Assembly (NCBI GenBank): GCA_017469845.1
Contig: JAFUFP010000018.1
Location: forward strand, 41,819 to 105,818
Source: Bacteroidales bacterium
GTDB lineage: Bacteria > Bacteroidota > Bacteroidia > Bacteroidales > UBA932
Reading direction: 5' to 3'
DNA: 64,000 nucleotides
Part shown: in pieces, positions 8,362 to 18,104 of the stretch
Layout of the letters: the number at the start of each line of letters is the position of its first letter
Position numbering within the stretch: the stretch's first letter is position 1
Notes under the pieces: generated by a model
Seen by the model: the letters and a program-made list of their open reading frames with translations, nothing else
Databases searched by the model: none
What the model was told of the DNA's origin: nothing
Translations under genes and position numbers: made by a program

Positions 8362-8556
8362 ATGAAAATTGCAGAAGTTCGCGAAATGTCAATAGCTGAT
8401 CTTAAGGATCGCATTGCCCTTGAGAAGGCCAATCTTGACACAGACAAGATCAACCACACTATCTCTCCTCTGGAGGATACCTCAAAGTTTAAGAAAGCAA
8501 GAAAGGACATCGCCCGCATGATGACCGTTCTGGCCGAAAAGGAAAATCAGAAATAA
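8362..8556 (+). CDS. rpmC: 50S ribosomal protein L29
   Basis: This 64-residue, largely helical protein (EVREMSIADLKDRIALEKANL) matches L29, which sits at the polypeptide exit tunnel and contacts signal recognition particle and trigger factor. It lies between rplP and rpsQ in the standard order, with a GGAGA-like sequence upstream. Confidence 0.95.
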   Translation: MKIAEVREMSIADLKDRIALEKANLDTDKINHTISPLEDTSKFKKARKDIARMMTVLAEKENQK

Positions 8557-8565
8557 TAAGGCCGT

Positions 8566-8820
8566 ATGGAAAGAAATCTTCGTAAGGAAAGAATCGGTGT
8601 TGTTGTCAGCAACAAGATGGACAAGACCATCGTCGTCGCCGTCGAGATAAAGGAGAAACACCCCATCTACGGAAAGTTCGTCAAGAAGACCACCAAGTTC
8701 GTCGCTCAGGATGAGAAGAACGAGTGCAGCATCGGCGATACCGTCCGCATCATGGAGACCCGCCCCCTCAGCAAGACCAAGAGGTGGAGATTAGTAGAAA
8801 TCGTAGAAAAAGTCAAGTAA
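8566..8820 (+). CDS. rpsQ: 30S ribosomal protein S17
   Basis: This 84-residue OB-fold protein begins [21 protein letters not shown] and includes [15 protein letters not shown] and [12 protein letters not shown], characteristic of S17, a primary 16S rRNA-binding protein needed early in small-subunit assembly. It lies 9 bases after rpmC and 3 bases before rplN. Confidence 0.97.
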   Translation: MERNLRKERIGVVVSNKMDKTIVVAVEIKEKHPIYGKFVKKTTKFVAQDEKNECSIGDTVRIMETRPLSKTKRWRLVEIVEKVK

Positions 8821-8823
8821 GCA

Positions 8824-9189
8824 ATGATACAGCAGGAAACACGTTTACAGGTGGCTGACAACAGCGGTGCAAAGGAGGTTCTCTGCATCCGCGTACTTGG
8901 AGGAACAAACCACCGTTATGCAACAGTAGGCGACAAGATCGTAGTGGCTGTCAAGAGCGCTATCGCCGGCGGTGACGCCAAGAAGGGTTCTGTGACCAAA
9001 GCGGTCGTAGTCCGTACAAAGAAGGAAATCCGTCGTCCCGACGGTTCATATATCCGTTTCGATGACAACGCATGCGTTCTCCTCAACAATGCAGGTGAAC
9101 TCCGCGGAACACGTATCTTCGGCCCTGTAGCCAGGGAGCTGCGTGAGAATTATATGAAGATTGTTTCACTGGCACCGGAGGTCCTTTAA
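8824..9189 (+). CDS. rplN: 50S ribosomal protein L14
   Basis: The 121-residue product has the near-invariant L14 opening ([18 protein letters not shown]) and the [16 protein letters not shown] and [12 protein letters not shown] segments. L14 lies at the subunit interface in bridge B8. It is the conventional first gene of the spc section, here continuous with rpsQ. Confidence 0.98.
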   Translation: MIQQETRLQVADNSGAKEVLCIRVLGGTNHRYATVGDKIVVAVKSAIAGGDAKKGSVTKAVVVRTKKEIRRPDGSYIRFDDNACVLLNNAGELRGTRIFGPVARELRENYMKIVSLAPEVL

Positions 9190-9202
9190 TATACTGCAAG
9201 TC

Positions 9203-9520
9203 ATGAAGAAATTTCACATAAAGAAAGGCGACACCGTGTATGTGAACGCCGGTAACGACAAGGGTAAGACAGGAAAGGTCCTCGAGGTTCTCAGAGAGAA
9301 AGACCGCGTTGTCGTTGAAGGAATCAATATGGTAAGCAAGCACACCAAGCCCAATGCTAAGGCTCCCCAGGGTGGCATCATCAAGCAGGAAGGCTCTATC
9401 CATATTTCCAATGTCCAGCTCGTTGATCCCAAGACTGGTGCTCCCACCCGTATCGGATACAAGATCGAGGACGGAAAGAAGGTCCGTGTAGCTAAAAAAT
9501 CAGGAGAGGAGATCAAATAA
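9203..9520 (+). CDS. rplX: 50S ribosomal protein L24
   Basis: L24 initiates large-subunit assembly. The 105-residue product from ATG 9203 carries the KOW motif ([21 protein letters not shown]) and the [17 protein letters not shown] stretch. A longer frame from 9161 overlaps rplN and adds unrelated residues, so the ATG at 9203, 13 bases after the rplN stop, is used. Confidence 0.96.
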   Translation: MKKFHIKKGDTVYVNAGNDKGKTGKVLEVLREKDRVVVEGINMVSKHTKPNAKAPQGGIIKQEGSIHISNVQLVDPKTGAPTRIGYKIEDGKKVRVAKKSGEEIK

Positions 9521-9522
9521 TT

Positions 9523-10122
9523 ATGGCAAAGAAGAAAAACGCACCCGTAGAGGTTCAGGCACTTCCCGAAGGATACGTTCCTACCCTCAAGAAGGTATAT
9601 AAGGAGGAGATTGTTCCTGCTCTGATGAAGCAGTTCTCCTATACTACAGTGATGCAGGCTCCCAAGCTTGTGAAGATCACCATCAACGAAGGTGTCGGTG
9701 ACGCTACCCAGGACAAGAAACTCGTTGAAGAGGCTGCTGAAGAGCTCTCAATGATCGCCGGACAGAAGGCTGTCATCACAACTTCAACAAAGGACGTGTC
9801 CAACTTCAAACTCCGTAAGGGCATGCCCATCGGAACCAAGGTCACCCTCCGCAACGTCAAGATGTACGAGTTCCTCGAGAAACTCATCCGCGTTTCTCTC
9901 CCCCGTATCCGTGACTTCAACGGTATTTCCGAGAAGATGGACGGAAGAGGAAACTACACCCTCGGACTCAAGGAGCAGATCATCTTCCCCGAGATTGACA
10001 TGGACAAGAACCCCAAGATCCACGGTATGGAGATCACTTTCGTGACCACCGCCAGGACTGACGAAGAAGCTCACGCTCTTCTCAAGGCCTTCGGTCTCCC
10101 GTTCAAGAAACATAACAACTAG
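9523..10122 (+). CDS. rplE: 50S ribosomal protein L5
   Basis: L5 binds 5S rRNA in the central protuberance. The 199-residue product contains [26 protein letters not shown] and [23 protein letters not shown], split here only for description, and all are family signatures. A lysine-rich N-terminal extension of about 15 residues precedes the conserved core. It starts 2 bases after rplX. Confidence 0.97.
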   Translation: MAKKKNAPVEVQALPEGYVPTLKKVYKEEIVPALMKQFSYTTVMQAPKLVKITINEGVGDATQDKKLVEEAAEELSMIAGQKAVITTSTKDVSNFKLRKGMPIGTKVTLRNVKMYEFLEKLIRVSLPRIRDFNGISEKMDGRGNYTLGLKEQIIFPEIDMDKNPKIHGMEITFVTTARTDEEAHALLKAFGLPFKKHNN

Positions 10123-10148
10123 CTTGTATAACATCAAAAAGAGTTACA

Positions 10149-10418
10149 ATGGCAAAAGAATCAATGAAAGCACGCGAAGTAAAACGCGCGAAATTAGTTG
10201 CTAAGTATGCCGAGAAGAGGAAGGCTCTCAAGGAGGCCGGTGACTGGGCTGCTCTCGACAAGCTCCCCAAGAACTCATCTCCCTGCCGTCTTCACAACCG
10301 TTGCTCCCTTACCGGACGTCCCAAGGGATATATGAGGGCTTTCGGCCTCAGCCGTATCCAGTTCCGTGAGATGGCTTCCAACGGTCTCATCCCCGGTGTG
10401 AAGAAAGCTAGCTGGTAA
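10149..10418 (+). CDS. rpsN: 30S ribosomal protein S14 (zinc-independent form)
   Basis: The 89-residue product is the longer, C-minus form of S14, lacking the paired CxxC motifs of the zinc-binding short form. It retains the [18 protein letters not shown] core and the C-terminal KKASW. S14 sits in the head of the 30S subunit. The gap to rpsH is longer than elsewhere in the operon (117 bases). Confidence 0.96.
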   Translation: MAKESMKAREVKRAKLVAKYAEKRKALKEAGDWAALDKLPKNSSPCRLHNRCSLTGRPKGYMRAFGLSRIQFREMASNGLIPGVKKASW

Positions 10419-10498
10419 AAAGAAGAATCTCCAGGGGAAACTCCGAGATGGAATCCCCGGCAGAACATATAACATTATTTATTAACAATTAGGATATC

Positions 10499-10514
10499 GG
10501 GCGCCACAAGCGCC
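10499..10514 (+). other. Small hairpin in the rpsN-rpsH gap
   Basis: GGCGC and GCGCC flank a short loop 22 bases before the rpsH start. In other bacteria S8 represses the spc operon by binding an mRNA structure that mimics its rRNA site. Whether this small stem does so is untested, and it is too short to call a binding site. Confidence 0.3.
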
Positions 10515-10535
10515 GGTCCCCAAAAGACAAAAGAA

Positions 10536-10931
10536 ATGACTGATCCAATTGCAGATTATCTAACAAGGATCCGTAATGCTTACCGCGCAGGTAAGAAGGT
10601 TGTCGAGATCCCTTCATCAAAACTGAAGGTTGCGATAACCAAGATTCTTTGCGAGAAGGGCTACATCCTCACCTACAAGGTAATTGAGGGAACACCCGGA
10701 AACACCATCAAGATCGCTCTGAAGTATCATCCCCAGACCAAGGCTCCCGCAATCAAGGGAATCGACCGTATCTCAAAGCCCGGTCTGAGAAAGTATGTTG
10801 ATGTTGACAACATGCCCAGCGTCCTCAACGGACTCGGTGTTGCCATCCTCACAACTTCCAAGGGTGTTATCACAGACAAGGAGGCTAAAGAGCTCAACGT
10901 CGGTGGTGAGGTTATATGCTATGTTTATTAA
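10536..10931 (+). CDS. rpsH: 30S ribosomal protein S8
   Basis: S8 is a primary 16S rRNA-binding protein and, in characterised bacteria, a translational repressor of the spc operon. The 131-residue product starts MTDPIADYLTRIRNAYRAGK and ends with GGEVICYVY, both diagnostic. The 117-base gap in front is the longest inside the first half of the operon. Confidence 0.97.
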   Translation: MTDPIADYLTRIRNAYRAGKKVVEIPSSKLKVAITKILCEKGYILTYKVIEGTPGNTIKIALKYHPQTKAPAIKGIDRISKPGLRKYVDVDNMPSVLNGLGVAILTTSKGVITDKEAKELNVGGEVICYVY

Positions 10932-10950
10932 TATTTAAAAGGAACAGATA

Positions 10951-11511
10951 ATGTCAAGAATTGGTAAATTGCCTGTAAGCCTTCCGTCCGGAGTCACCGT
11001 TAAGGTTGAAGACGGCAACGTTGTAAAGGTTAAAGGACCTCTCGGCGAGCTCTGCCAGAAGGTTGATCCTTCAATCAAGCTCACCATTGAGGACAATGAG
11101 ATCAAGTTCACCCGCCCCGATGACGAACCCCGTTCACGTTCCATGCATGGACTTTACAGGGCTCTCATCCACAACATGGTAGAGGGTGTCTCCAAAGGTT
11201 TTGAGAAAAAGCAGGAACTTGTCGGTGTAGGTTACCGCGTGGATGTGCAGGGCCAGCTCCTCACTTTCGCTCTCGGTTATTCTCATGACATCCAGCTTCT
11301 CCTTCCCGCTGAGGTAAAGGCTGAGGCTGCGCAGGTCAAGAAGGGTGAGAACCCCGTTCTTATCCTCAGGAGCGCTGACAAGCAGCTTCTCGGAGAGGTC
11401 GCTGCCAAGATCCGTTCATTCCGTAAGCCTGAACCTTACAAGGGCAAGGGTATCAAGTTCGTCGGCGAGCAGCTTCGTAGGAAGGCCGGCAAGACTGCAG
11501 GTGCTAAATAA
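10951..11511 (+). CDS. rplF: 50S ribosomal protein L6
   Basis: The 186-residue product begins MSRIGKLPVSLPSGV and ends with the KGKGIKFVGEQLRRKAGKT segment, both L6 signatures. L6 lies near the sarcin-ricin loop and the factor-binding site. It is 19 bases after rpsH and 16 bases before rplR. Confidence 0.97.
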   Translation: MSRIGKLPVSLPSGVTVKVEDGNVVKVKGPLGELCQKVDPSIKLTIEDNEIKFTRPDDEPRSRSMHGLYRALIHNMVEGVSKGFEKKQELVGVGYRVDVQGQLLTFALGYSHDIQLLLPAEVKAEAAQVKKGENPVLILRSADKQLLGEVAAKIRSFRKPEPYKGKGIKFVGEQLRRKAGKTAGAK

Positions 11512-11527
11512 TTAGGAGGACAGAATT

Positions 11528-11890
11528 ATGGCATTGACTAAAATAGAAAGAAGAAGAAGGATTCACTACCGCATCCGCAAGCACGTCAACGGTACAGCCG
11601 AGAGGCCCCGTCTGGTCGTCTTCAGGAGCAACAAGCAGATCTATGCTCAGGTCATCGACGACGAGCAGGGAATCACTCTTGTAGCGGCAGCATCGAATGA
11701 CAAAGGTCTTGCAGCAGAGTGCAAGGGCAAGAATGGTAAGGACGCAGCAGCTATCGTCGGCAAGGCAGTCGCTGAGCGTGCAATCGCCAAGGGAATCAAC
11801 GAGGTCGCTTTCGACCGTGGAGGTTACCTTTATCATGGTAGAGTACAAAGTTTGGCAGACGCTGCCCGTGAAGGCGGCCTTAAATTCTAA
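11528..11890 (+). CDS. rplR: 50S ribosomal protein L18
   Basis: L18 binds 5S rRNA together with L5. The 120-residue product has the arginine-rich N-terminus ([23 protein letters not shown]) and the C-terminal [26 protein letters not shown], described in part here. A GGAGG sequence lies 7 bases upstream of the ATG. Confidence 0.97.
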   Translation: MALTKIERRRRIHYRIRKHVNGTAERPRLVVFRSNKQIYAQVIDDEQGITLVAAASNDKGLAAECKGKNGKDAAAIVGKAVAERAIAKGINEVAFDRGGYLYHGRVQSLADAAREGGLKF

Positions 11891-11898
11891 TCGGGACT

Positions 11899-12417
11899 AT
11901 GGCAAAAGCAAATGTTAACAGAGTAAAGACCTCTGATCTTGAACTTAAGGACAGACTGGTCGCCATCAACAGGGTAACCAAGGTTACCAAGGGTGGACGT
12001 CACTTCCGCTTCGCGGCTATCGTAGTTGTCGGAGACGAGAATGGTGTCGTAGGTTATGGTCTCGGTAAGGCAAACGAAGTTACCGCAGCTATCCAGAAGG
12101 GTGTCGAGGATGCAAAGAAGAACCTCGTAAAGGTTCCTGTCATCAACAAGACCATCCCTCACGAGCAGACCGCAAGGTTCGGTGGAGCTGAGGTCTTCAT
12201 GAAACCCGCTGCCCCCGGTACCGGTGTAAAGGCTGGTGGTGCTATGCGTGCTGTCTTCGAGTCAGTCGGAATACAGAACGTCCTCGCCAAGTCAAAAGGC
12301 TCTTCCAACCCTCACAACCTTGTGAAGGCTACAGTAGCCGCTCTCACCGAGATGAGGGACGCTTATACAGTGGCAGGTCTCCGTGGTATTCCCATGAACA
12401 AAGTTTTTAACGGATAG
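11899..12417 (+). CDS. rpsE: 30S ribosomal protein S5
   Basis: S5 shapes the mRNA entrance and affects decoding fidelity. The 172-residue product has the double-stranded RNA-binding-like domain ([18 protein letters not shown]) and the [18 protein letters not shown] motif of the family. It starts 8 bases after rplR. Confidence 0.97.
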   Translation: MAKANVNRVKTSDLELKDRLVAINRVTKVTKGGRHFRFAAIVVVGDENGVVGYGLGKANEVTAAIQKGVEDAKKNLVKVPVINKTIPHEQTARFGGAEVFMKPAAPGTGVKAGGAMRAVFESVGIQNVLAKSKGSSNPHNLVKATVAALTEMRDAYTVAGLRGIPMNKVFNG

Positions 12418-12429
12418 GAGGAGATAGCT

Positions 12430-12615
12430 ATGGCAAAATACAGAATTACTCAGGTAGTCAGCAAGAATGGAGCTACAAAGAGGCAGATTGCAAATCTCCA
12501 GTCCCTCGGTATCCACAGACTCCATCAGACTGTAGAGGTTGAGAAGAACCCCGTTTCAACAGGAATGCTTCAGAAGGTTCTCCACCTCGTGGTTTTTGAA
12601 GAAGTTGACGCATAA
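12430..12615 (+). CDS. rpmD: 50S ribosomal protein L30
   Basis: This 61-residue protein (MAKYRITQVVSKNGATKRQ, then LQSLGIHRLHQTVEVEKNP) matches L30, a small peripheral 23S-binding protein. A GGAGGAGA sequence precedes the start, one of the stronger Shine-Dalgarno-like sequences in the operon. Confidence 0.96.
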   Translation: MAKYRITQVVSKNGATKRQIANLQSLGIHRLHQTVEVEKNPVSTGMLQKVLHLVVFEEVDA

Positions 12616-12633
12616 TTTTAGGAGGAAGAAGAA

Positions 12634-13086
12634 ATGAATCTGCATAATCTAAAACCTGCAAAAGGTTCTACAAAGAACTCCAAGAGGGTCGGACGCGGAC
12701 AGGGTTCCGGTAAGGGTGGCACCGCTACCCGTGGTACCAAGGGAGCACAGGCCCGTGCCGGTTACGAGCATAAGATCGGTTTCGAGGGTGGCCAGATGCC
12801 TATCCAGAGGAGGCTTCCCAAGTTCGGATTCAAGAACCCCACAAGGGTTGAATTCCGCCCCGTGAATGTTGCCGCTCTCCAGGCTCTCTCAGAGACACTC
12901 GGAACGAATGTCATCACTCTCGACACCATGGTAGATGCCGGACTGGTATCCCCCAAGGATCTCGTGAAGGTTCTCGGCAACGGTGAAATCACCGCCGCAT
13001 TGGAGATTTCCGCTGATGCATTCTCAAAGACTGCTCTCGCCAAGATCGAGGCAGCCGGTGGTAAAGCTACTATCGTTGAGGAATAA
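12634..13086 (+). CDS. rplO: 50S ribosomal protein L15
   Basis: The 150-residue product has the glycine- and basic-rich L15 N-terminus (LHNLKPAKGSTKNSKRVGRG, then GSGKGGTATRGTKGA) and the FEGGQMPIQRRLPKFGF signature. L15 is a late-assembly large-subunit protein. It ends 3 bases before secY, so the two are probably translationally coupled. Confidence 0.97.
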   Translation: MNLHNLKPAKGSTKNSKRVGRGQGSGKGGTATRGTKGAQARAGYEHKIGFEGGQMPIQRRLPKFGFKNPTRVEFRPVNVAALQALSETLGTNVITLDTMVDAGLVSPKDLVKVLGNGEITAALEISADAFSKTALAKIEAAGGKATIVEE

Positions 13087-13089
13087 AAG

Positions 13090-14427
13090 ATGAAGAAGTT
13101 TATCGAGACAATCCAGAACATCTTCAAGATCGAGGAGTTGAAAAAGAGAATCGTTTATACGGTTCTCTTGATCCTCGTTTATCGACTGGGCTGTTTCATC
13201 GTGCTTCCCGGTATCGATGCAACGCTTCTCGCTGGTCTGCAGAGCAGCACTCAGGAGGGTCTTGTCGGCCTTCTCAACATGTTCTCAGGCGGCGCTTTCG
13301 GTAACGCTTCGGTCTTCGCCCTCGGTGTGATGCCTCACATCTCGGCATCCATCGTCGTCCAGCTTCTCGGCATGTTCGTCCCCTACTTCAGGAAACTCCA
13401 GATGGAGGGCGAGAGCGGCCGTAAGAAGATCAACCAGCTCACCAGGTATCTGACCATCCTTATTCTTGCGATCCAGTGCCCCGCTTACATGGCACAGGTT
13501 CACAACCAGATCCCCGGACAGGCTTTCGTGGCCGTCAACGAGCTCGGTTGGAGCAACTTCACATACAATATCGTATGTACCCTCATCCTCATGGCAGGAT
13601 CTATGTTCGTGATGTGGCTCGGTGAGAGAATCACCGACCGTGGTATCGGTAACGGTATCTCCCTCATCATCATGATCGGTATCGTCGCACGTCTCCCTTA
13701 CGCCCTCACCGCTGAGTTCGGTGAGAAGTTCACCACTACAAACGGTGGACCCCTCATCCTCGTCGTTGAGCTCGTTGCCCTCTTCCTGGTCTTCATCGCG
13801 GCTATCGCTCTCGTCCAGGCAGTAAGGCGTGTTCCCGTACAGTATGCCAAGAGAATCGTCGGAAACCGTCAGTACGGTGGTGTCCGCCAGTACATCCCTC
13901 TGAAGATCAATGCAGCCGGCGTTATGCCTATCATCTTCGCCCAGGCTCTCATGCTCTTCCCCCTCATTTTCTCGAGATGGGATGCTACCCGTGGTCTTGC
14001 CGCAACTCTCGGTAACTATACCGGCTTCTGGTACAATCTTATATTTGGAATCCTCGTCGTCATCTTCACTTACTTCTATACCGCTGTCACCGTCAACCCG
14101 ACTATGATGGCTGAAGATATGAAGAAGAATGGCGGCTTCATCCCTGGAGTAAAGCCCGGAAAGAAGACCGTTGAGTACCTCGACTCCATCATGTCGAAGG
14201 TTACCCTCCCCGGTTCAATCTTCCTCGCACTTATCGCGATCCTTCCCGCTTTCGCAAGGATCCTCGGTGTTACCGACGCATTCGCAAGCTTCTACGGAGG
14301 TACTTCCCTCCTTATCCTTGTCGGTGTTGTCCTTGACACCCTCCAGCAGATTGAGAGCTACCTCCTCATGCGTCACTATGACGGTCTGATGAAGACCGGA
14401 CGTCTGAGCGGTCGTTCAGGAATGTAA
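13090..14427 (+). CDS. secY: Protein translocase subunit SecY
   Basis: SecY forms the protein-conducting channel of the Sec translocon in the inner membrane. The 445-residue product shows about ten membrane helices, the plug-region segment GLLNMFSGGAFGNASVFALG, GNGISLIIMIGI, and the cytoplasmic loop with RRVPVQYAKRIVG that contacts SecA and the ribosome. The position between rplO and map is the usual one. Confidence 0.98.
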   Translation: MKKFIETIQNIFKIEELKKRIVYTVLLILVYRLGCFIVLPGIDATLLAGLQSSTQEGLVGLLNMFSGGAFGNASVFALGVMPHISASIVVQLLGMFVPYFRKLQMEGESGRKKINQLTRYLTILILAIQCPAYMAQVHNQIPGQAFVAVNELGWSNFTYNIVCTLILMAGSMFVMWLGERITDRGIGNGISLIIMIGIVARLPYALTAEFGEKFTTTNGGPLILVVELVALFLVFIAAIALVQAVRRVPVQYAKRIVGNRQYGGVRQYIPLKINAAGVMPIIFAQALMLFPLIFSRWDATRGLAATLGNYTGFWYNLIFGILVVIFTYFYTAVTVNPTMMAEDMKKNGGFIPGVKPGKKTVEYLDSIMSKVTLPGSIFLALIAILPAFARILGVTDAFASFYGGTSLLILVGVVLDTLQQIESYLLMRHYDGLMKTGRLSGRSGM

Positions 14428-14450
14428 TTTTTGGAATAATAAAGCGTTTG

Positions 14451-15233
14451 ATGGTAAAACCGAAAACACAGGAAGAGATAGAGCTTCTCAGGATTAACGG
14501 CGATCTGGTGTCAAGGACACTGGCGGAAGTCGGTAAGGTGGTTGCCCCAGGTGTGACAACTAAACAGTTGGATAGGGTGGCCGAGACTTTTATCCGTGAT
14601 CATGGTGCAGTACCTAATTTTCTTGGTTACGATGGTTTCCCCGCATCCATCTGCGCCTCTGTGAACGATGTCGTAGTCCATGGTTTTCCTTCGGATTACG
14701 TTCTCAAGGAAGGGGACATCGTCTCCGTAGACCTCGGGACATTGTTCAAAGGTTACAACGGTGATTCAGCGTACACTTTCCCCGTCGGGGAAGTGGACGC
14801 CGAAACCCGGAAACTTCTCCAGGTCACCAAAGAGAGCCTTTACAGAGGAATCGCTGCGGCTGTGGCGGGCAACAGGACCGGTGATATCGGACACGCGGTG
14901 CAATCGTATTGCGAGTCATTCGGATACGGAGTCGTTCGTGAACTCGAAGGACACGGAATAGGAAGGGACATGCACGAGAATCCGGGAGTTCCCAATTACG
15001 GAAAACCGGGTCACGGAGTGAAACTTCTCGACGGAATGACAATATGCATCGAACCTATGATCAATGCGGGAACCCGCGGTGTGTACTTGGCTAGAAACGG
15101 TTGGGCGGTACATACTTCAGATCACAAGAAGTCGGCGCATTTCGAACTTACGGTTGTTGTCCGTAACGGTAAAGCTGAGCAGCTGTCGACCTTTGATTAT
15201 ATCGAGAAGGACACAAGTATTAATTTTGTTTAA
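14451..15233 (+). CDS. map: Type I methionine aminopeptidase
   Basis: The enzyme removes initiator methionine from nascent proteins. The 260-residue product carries the two-metal site of the family: D and D in VSVDLGTLFKGYNGDSA, H in GHGIGRDMHE, and E in TICIEPMIN, plus the final E in HFELTVVV. A TTG three bases upstream is in frame, but the ATG at 14451 is preferred. It lies between secY and infA, an order shared by many Bacteroidota and Firmicutes. Confidence 0.96.
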   Translation: MVKPKTQEEIELLRINGDLVSRTLAEVGKVVAPGVTTKQLDRVAETFIRDHGAVPNFLGYDGFPASICASVNDVVVHGFPSDYVLKEGDIVSVDLGTLFKGYNGDSAYTFPVGEVDAETRKLLQVTKESLYRGIAAAVAGNRTGDIGHAVQSYCESFGYGVVRELEGHGIGRDMHENPGVPNYGKPGHGVKLLDGMTICIEPMINAGTRGVYLARNGWAVHTSDHKKSAHFELTVVVRNGKAEQLSTFDYIEKDTSINFV

Positions 15234-15251
15234 ATTTAAAGTGGTATTTTA

Positions 15252-15470
15252 ATGTCGAAACAACAGGCAATAGAGCAGGACGGGGTCATCATTGAAACAC
15301 TCCCCAATGCAATGTTCAAGGTGGAGTTGGAGAACGGCCACGTCATTCTAGCCCATATCTCCGGGAAGATGCGTCAGAACTTCATCCACATTCTCCTCGG
15401 TGACAGAGTTAAAGTTGAAATGTCACCTTATGATTTAACCAAGGGAAGAATATCCTTCAGATACAAATAA
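15252..15470 (+). CDS. infA: Translation initiation factor IF-1
   Basis: This 72-residue OB-fold protein ([20 protein letters not shown], then [18 protein letters not shown] and [10 protein letters not shown]) matches IF-1, which occupies the ribosomal A site during initiation. It lies between map and rpmJ in the standard order. Confidence 0.97.
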   Translation: MSKQQAIEQDGVIIETLPNAMFKVELENGHVILAHISGKMRQNFIHILLGDRVKVEMSPYDLTKGRISFRYK

Positions 15471-15482
15471 AATTTTCGCATT

Positions 15483-15599
15483 ATGAAAGTAAAGACATCC
15501 ATCAAGAAGCGCAGCGAGGATTGCAAGATTGTCCGCCGTAAGGGCAAACTTTATGTAATCTGCAAGAAGAACCCCAAGTTCAAGATGCGTCAGGGATAA
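15483..15599 (+). CDS. rpmJ: 50S ribosomal protein L36 (cysteine-depleted form)
   Basis: A 38-codon frame from ATG 15483 to TAA 15597-15599 encodes [20 protein letters not shown], then [18 protein letters not shown], a clear L36. The zinc-ribbon form uses three cysteines and a histidine. Here the first cysteine position is R/S and the histidine position is F, leaving two cysteines, so zinc binding is unlikely. That form is usual in Bacteroidota as I recall. It lies 12 bases after infA. Confidence 0.95.
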   Translation: MKVKTSIKKRSEDCKIVRRKGKLYVICKKNPKFKMRQG

Positions 15600-15661
15600 T
15601 ATGATTATTCCAGATTTTCTGGATGATTAACACGTTAACAAAAAAACAGCAGATATAAATT

Positions 15662-16039
15662 ATGGCAAGAATAGCCGGTGTTGATTTACCGAACAACAAG
15701 AGGGGTGAGATAGGCCTCACCTATATCTACGGAATCGGCCGCTCCTCAGCTAGGAAGATACTCGACAAATGCGGTATCGACTATGACACCAAGGTCAACG
15801 AGTGGGACGACGACCAGATCGCCAAGATCCGTACCGAGATCGCCAACGAGTACAAGATCGAAGGTGAGCTCCGTTCTTCAGTCCAGATGAACATCAAGCG
15901 ACTGATGGATATCGGTTGCTACCGTGGTATCCGTCACCGTATCGGTCTTCCCGTCCGTGGACAGAGCACCAAGAACAACGCCCGTACCCGTAAGGGTAAG
16001 AAGAAGACCGTTGCTAACAAGAAGAAGGCAACCAAATAA
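15662..16039 (+). CDS. rpsM: 30S ribosomal protein S13
   Basis: S13 lies in the 30S head and contacts P-site tRNA and L5 across bridge B1. The 125-residue product has [20 protein letters not shown] and the basic tail [20 protein letters not shown] with lysine-rich end. The 62-base gap in front contains a small TCCAGA/TCTGGA hairpin (15609-15623), and this is the start of the alpha section of the operon. Confidence 0.97.
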   Translation: MARIAGVDLPNNKRGEIGLTYIYGIGRSSARKILDKCGIDYDTKVNEWDDDQIAKIRTEIANEYKIEGELRSSVQMNIKRLMDIGCYRGIRHRIGLPVRGQSTKNNARTRKGKKKTVANKKKATK

Positions 16040-16049
16040 TTGATGAATT

Positions 16050-16439
16050 ATGGCAAAGAAGACAACAACAGCAAAGAAGAGAGTCGTTAAGGTCGAAGCC
16101 GTTGGTGAAGCTCATATTTCATCAACCTTCAACAACGTCATCGTTGCTCTCACCAACAATCTTGGTCAGGTTATCTCCTGGTCATCAGCAGGAAAGTGCG
16201 GTTTCCGCGGTTCCAAGAAGAATACTCCCTATGCTGCCCAGATGGCCGCTGAGGATGCTTCCAAGACCGCTTTCGACGCAGGTCTCCGCAAAGTAAAATG
16301 CTATGTCAAGGGTCCCGGAGCAGGACGTGAGTCCGCAATCAGGACAATCAACAATGCAGGTATCGAGGTTACCGAGATCATCGACGTCACCCCTATGCCT
16401 CACAACGGATGCCGTCCTAAAGGCCGTCGTAAAGTTTAA
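16050..16439 (+). CDS. rpsK: 30S ribosomal protein S11
   Basis: The 129-residue product contains [36 protein letters not shown] and the C-terminal [16 protein letters not shown], all typical of S11, a platform protein lining the mRNA exit channel. It starts 10 bases after rpsM. Confidence 0.97.
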   Translation: MAKKTTTAKKRVVKVEAVGEAHISSTFNNVIVALTNNLGQVISWSSAGKCGFRGSKKNTPYAAQMAAEDASKTAFDAGLRKVKCYVKGPGAGRESAIRTINNAGIEVTEIIDVTPMPHNGCRPKGRRKV

Positions 16440-16459
16440 TTATTAAAAGAAGATTTGCT

Positions 16460-17065
16460 ATGGCAAGATATACTGGACCCAGCACCAAGATCGCACGTAA
16501 GTTCGGTGAGCCTATCTATGGCCCCGACAAATACTTTGAGAAGAGAAATTATGCTCCCGGTCAGCATGGCGCAGCCCGCAAGCGCGGCAAGAAGTCCACT
16601 GACTACGGTGCTCAGCTCAAGGAGAAGCAGAAAGTCAAATACATGTACGGTGTCCTCGAGCGTCAGTTCCGCGGAACTTACGAGAAGGCTTCCCGTATGG
16701 CCGGACAGAAGGGTGAAAACCTCCTCTTCCTCCTCGAGTCACGTCTCGACAATATCGTTTACCGCCTCGGTATCGCTCCCACAAGGGCCGCTGCCCGTCA
16801 GCTCGTTCTCCACAAACACATCACCCTCAACGGTGAGGTTTGCAATATCCCTTCAGCTCATGTGAAGGCAGGAGACGTTGTCGCCGTCAGGGAAAGGTCC
16901 AAGAGCCTCGAGGTTATCCAGAACAGCGTTGCTAACGCAACCCGTTACTCATGGCTTGAGTTCGATGCAAAGACTCTCACCGGAAAATTCCTGAACGTGC
17001 CCGCACGTGAGGAGATTCCTGAGAATATCAACGAGCAGCTCATCGTCGACCTCTACTCCAAGTAA
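16460..17065 (+). CDS. rpsD: 30S ribosomal protein S4
   Basis: S4 nucleates 30S assembly, and in other bacteria it represses the alpha operon by binding mRNA. The 201-residue product has the N-terminal [19 protein letters not shown] segment and the S4 RNA-binding domain ([33 protein letters not shown]). N-terminal zinc-cluster cysteines are absent. It lies between rpsK and rpoA. Confidence 0.97.
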   Translation: MARYTGPSTKIARKFGEPIYGPDKYFEKRNYAPGQHGAARKRGKKSTDYGAQLKEKQKVKYMYGVLERQFRGTYEKASRMAGQKGENLLFLLESRLDNIVYRLGIAPTRAAARQLVLHKHITLNGEVCNIPSAHVKAGDVVAVRERSKSLEVIQNSVANATRYSWLEFDAKTLTGKFLNVPAREEIPENINEQLIVDLYSK

Positions 17066-17091
17066 AATTTAACACCTTAAAAAGAATAATT

Positions 17092-18102
17092 ATGGCAATC
17101 TTAGCATTTCAGAAGCCGGACAAGGTAATAATGCTCGAAGGCACCGATACCGTCGGCCGTTTCGAGTTCAGGCCCCTTGAGCCTGGATACGGACAGACCA
17201 TTGGCAACGCCCTCCGTCGCATCCTCTTATCTTCTCTGGAAGGTTATGCTATCAGCTCGATAAAGATCGCCGGTGTGAACCAGGAGTTCGCTACCATCAC
17301 GGGCGTTATCGAGGGAATGCAGGAGATTATCTTGAACCTCAAGCAGGTCCGTTTCAAAAAGATAGTCGACTCTGTTGATTCCGAGGTAGCAAACATCACT
17401 ATTAGCGGTAAGCAGGAGTTTACCGCGGAGGATATTTCCAAGGGATTGTCTTCTTTCAAGGTGTTGAATCCTGAGCTGCATATTTGTACTCTGGAGCCCT
17501 CTGTAAAACTTGAAATCTCCATCACCATCACCAAGGGCCGCGGCTTTGTTCCCGCTGAGGAAGAAAGGGATGAGAACACACCCATCGGAACCATTCCCGT
17601 GGATGCCATCTACACTCCTATCCGTAAGGTCAACTGGACTGTTGAGGACTGGCGAGTTGAGCAGAAGACGGACTACGAGAAACTGAACCTCGAGATCGTT
17701 ACCGACGGTTCCATTTCTCCCAACGCCGCTCTCCAGGATGCAGCCAACATCCTTATCTACCATTTCAAGCTTTTCACTGACGACAAGAAGATCGCCATTG
17801 AGAACACCGTCGAGCCGGATTCCCAGCAGCTTGACGAGGACGGACTCCGTATGAGGCACCTCCTTCTGACCAAGCTTTCAGATATGGGTCTCTCCGTAAG
17901 GGCATACAACTGCCTCAAGGCTGCCGACATCGACACCTTCGCTGACCTCGTGTCCTATTCAAGGCCTGAGCTCATGAAGTTCCGCAACTTCGGAAGGAAG
18001 TCACTCAACGAGATCGACATTATCGTCGAGAAGATGAAATTGTCGTTCGGAATGGATGTAAGAAAGTATAATATCGAACCAAAGAAAAAGGCTAACGTAT
18101 AA
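17092..18102 (+). CDS. rpoA: DNA-directed RNA polymerase subunit alpha
   Basis: The 336-residue product has both alpha domains. The N-terminal dimerisation domain includes [20 protein letters not shown], and the C-terminal helix-hairpin-helix DNA- and activator-binding domain includes [20 protein letters not shown] and [10 protein letters not shown]. It is flanked by rpsD and rplQ, the classical alpha-operon order. The linker at about 240-260 is charged, as usual. Confidence 0.98.
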   Translation: MAILAFQKPDKVIMLEGTDTVGRFEFRPLEPGYGQTIGNALRRILLSSLEGYAISSIKIAGVNQEFATITGVIEGMQEIILNLKQVRFKKIVDSVDSEVANITISGKQEFTAEDISKGLSSFKVLNPELHICTLEPSVKLEISITITKGRGFVPAEEERDENTPIGTIPVDAIYTPIRKVNWTVEDWRVEQKTDYEKLNLEIVTDGSISPNAALQDAANILIYHFKLFTDDKKIAIENTVEPDSQQLDEDGLRMRHLLLTKLSDMGLSVRAYNCLKAADIDTFADLVSYSRPELMKFRNFGRKSLNEIDIIVEKMKLSFGMDVRKYNIEPKKKANV

Positions 18103-18104
18103 TC

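Noticed and set aside
15483..15599. Damaged L36 gene because zinc ligands are missing
   Set aside because: Loss of the cysteine and histidine ligands is the normal cysteine-depleted form seen in many Bacteroidota; the gene is intact and correctly placed.
17227..17859. Minus-strand open frame of 210 codons inside rpoA
   Set aside because: Antisense shadow of the RNA polymerase alpha gene with no independent start signal.
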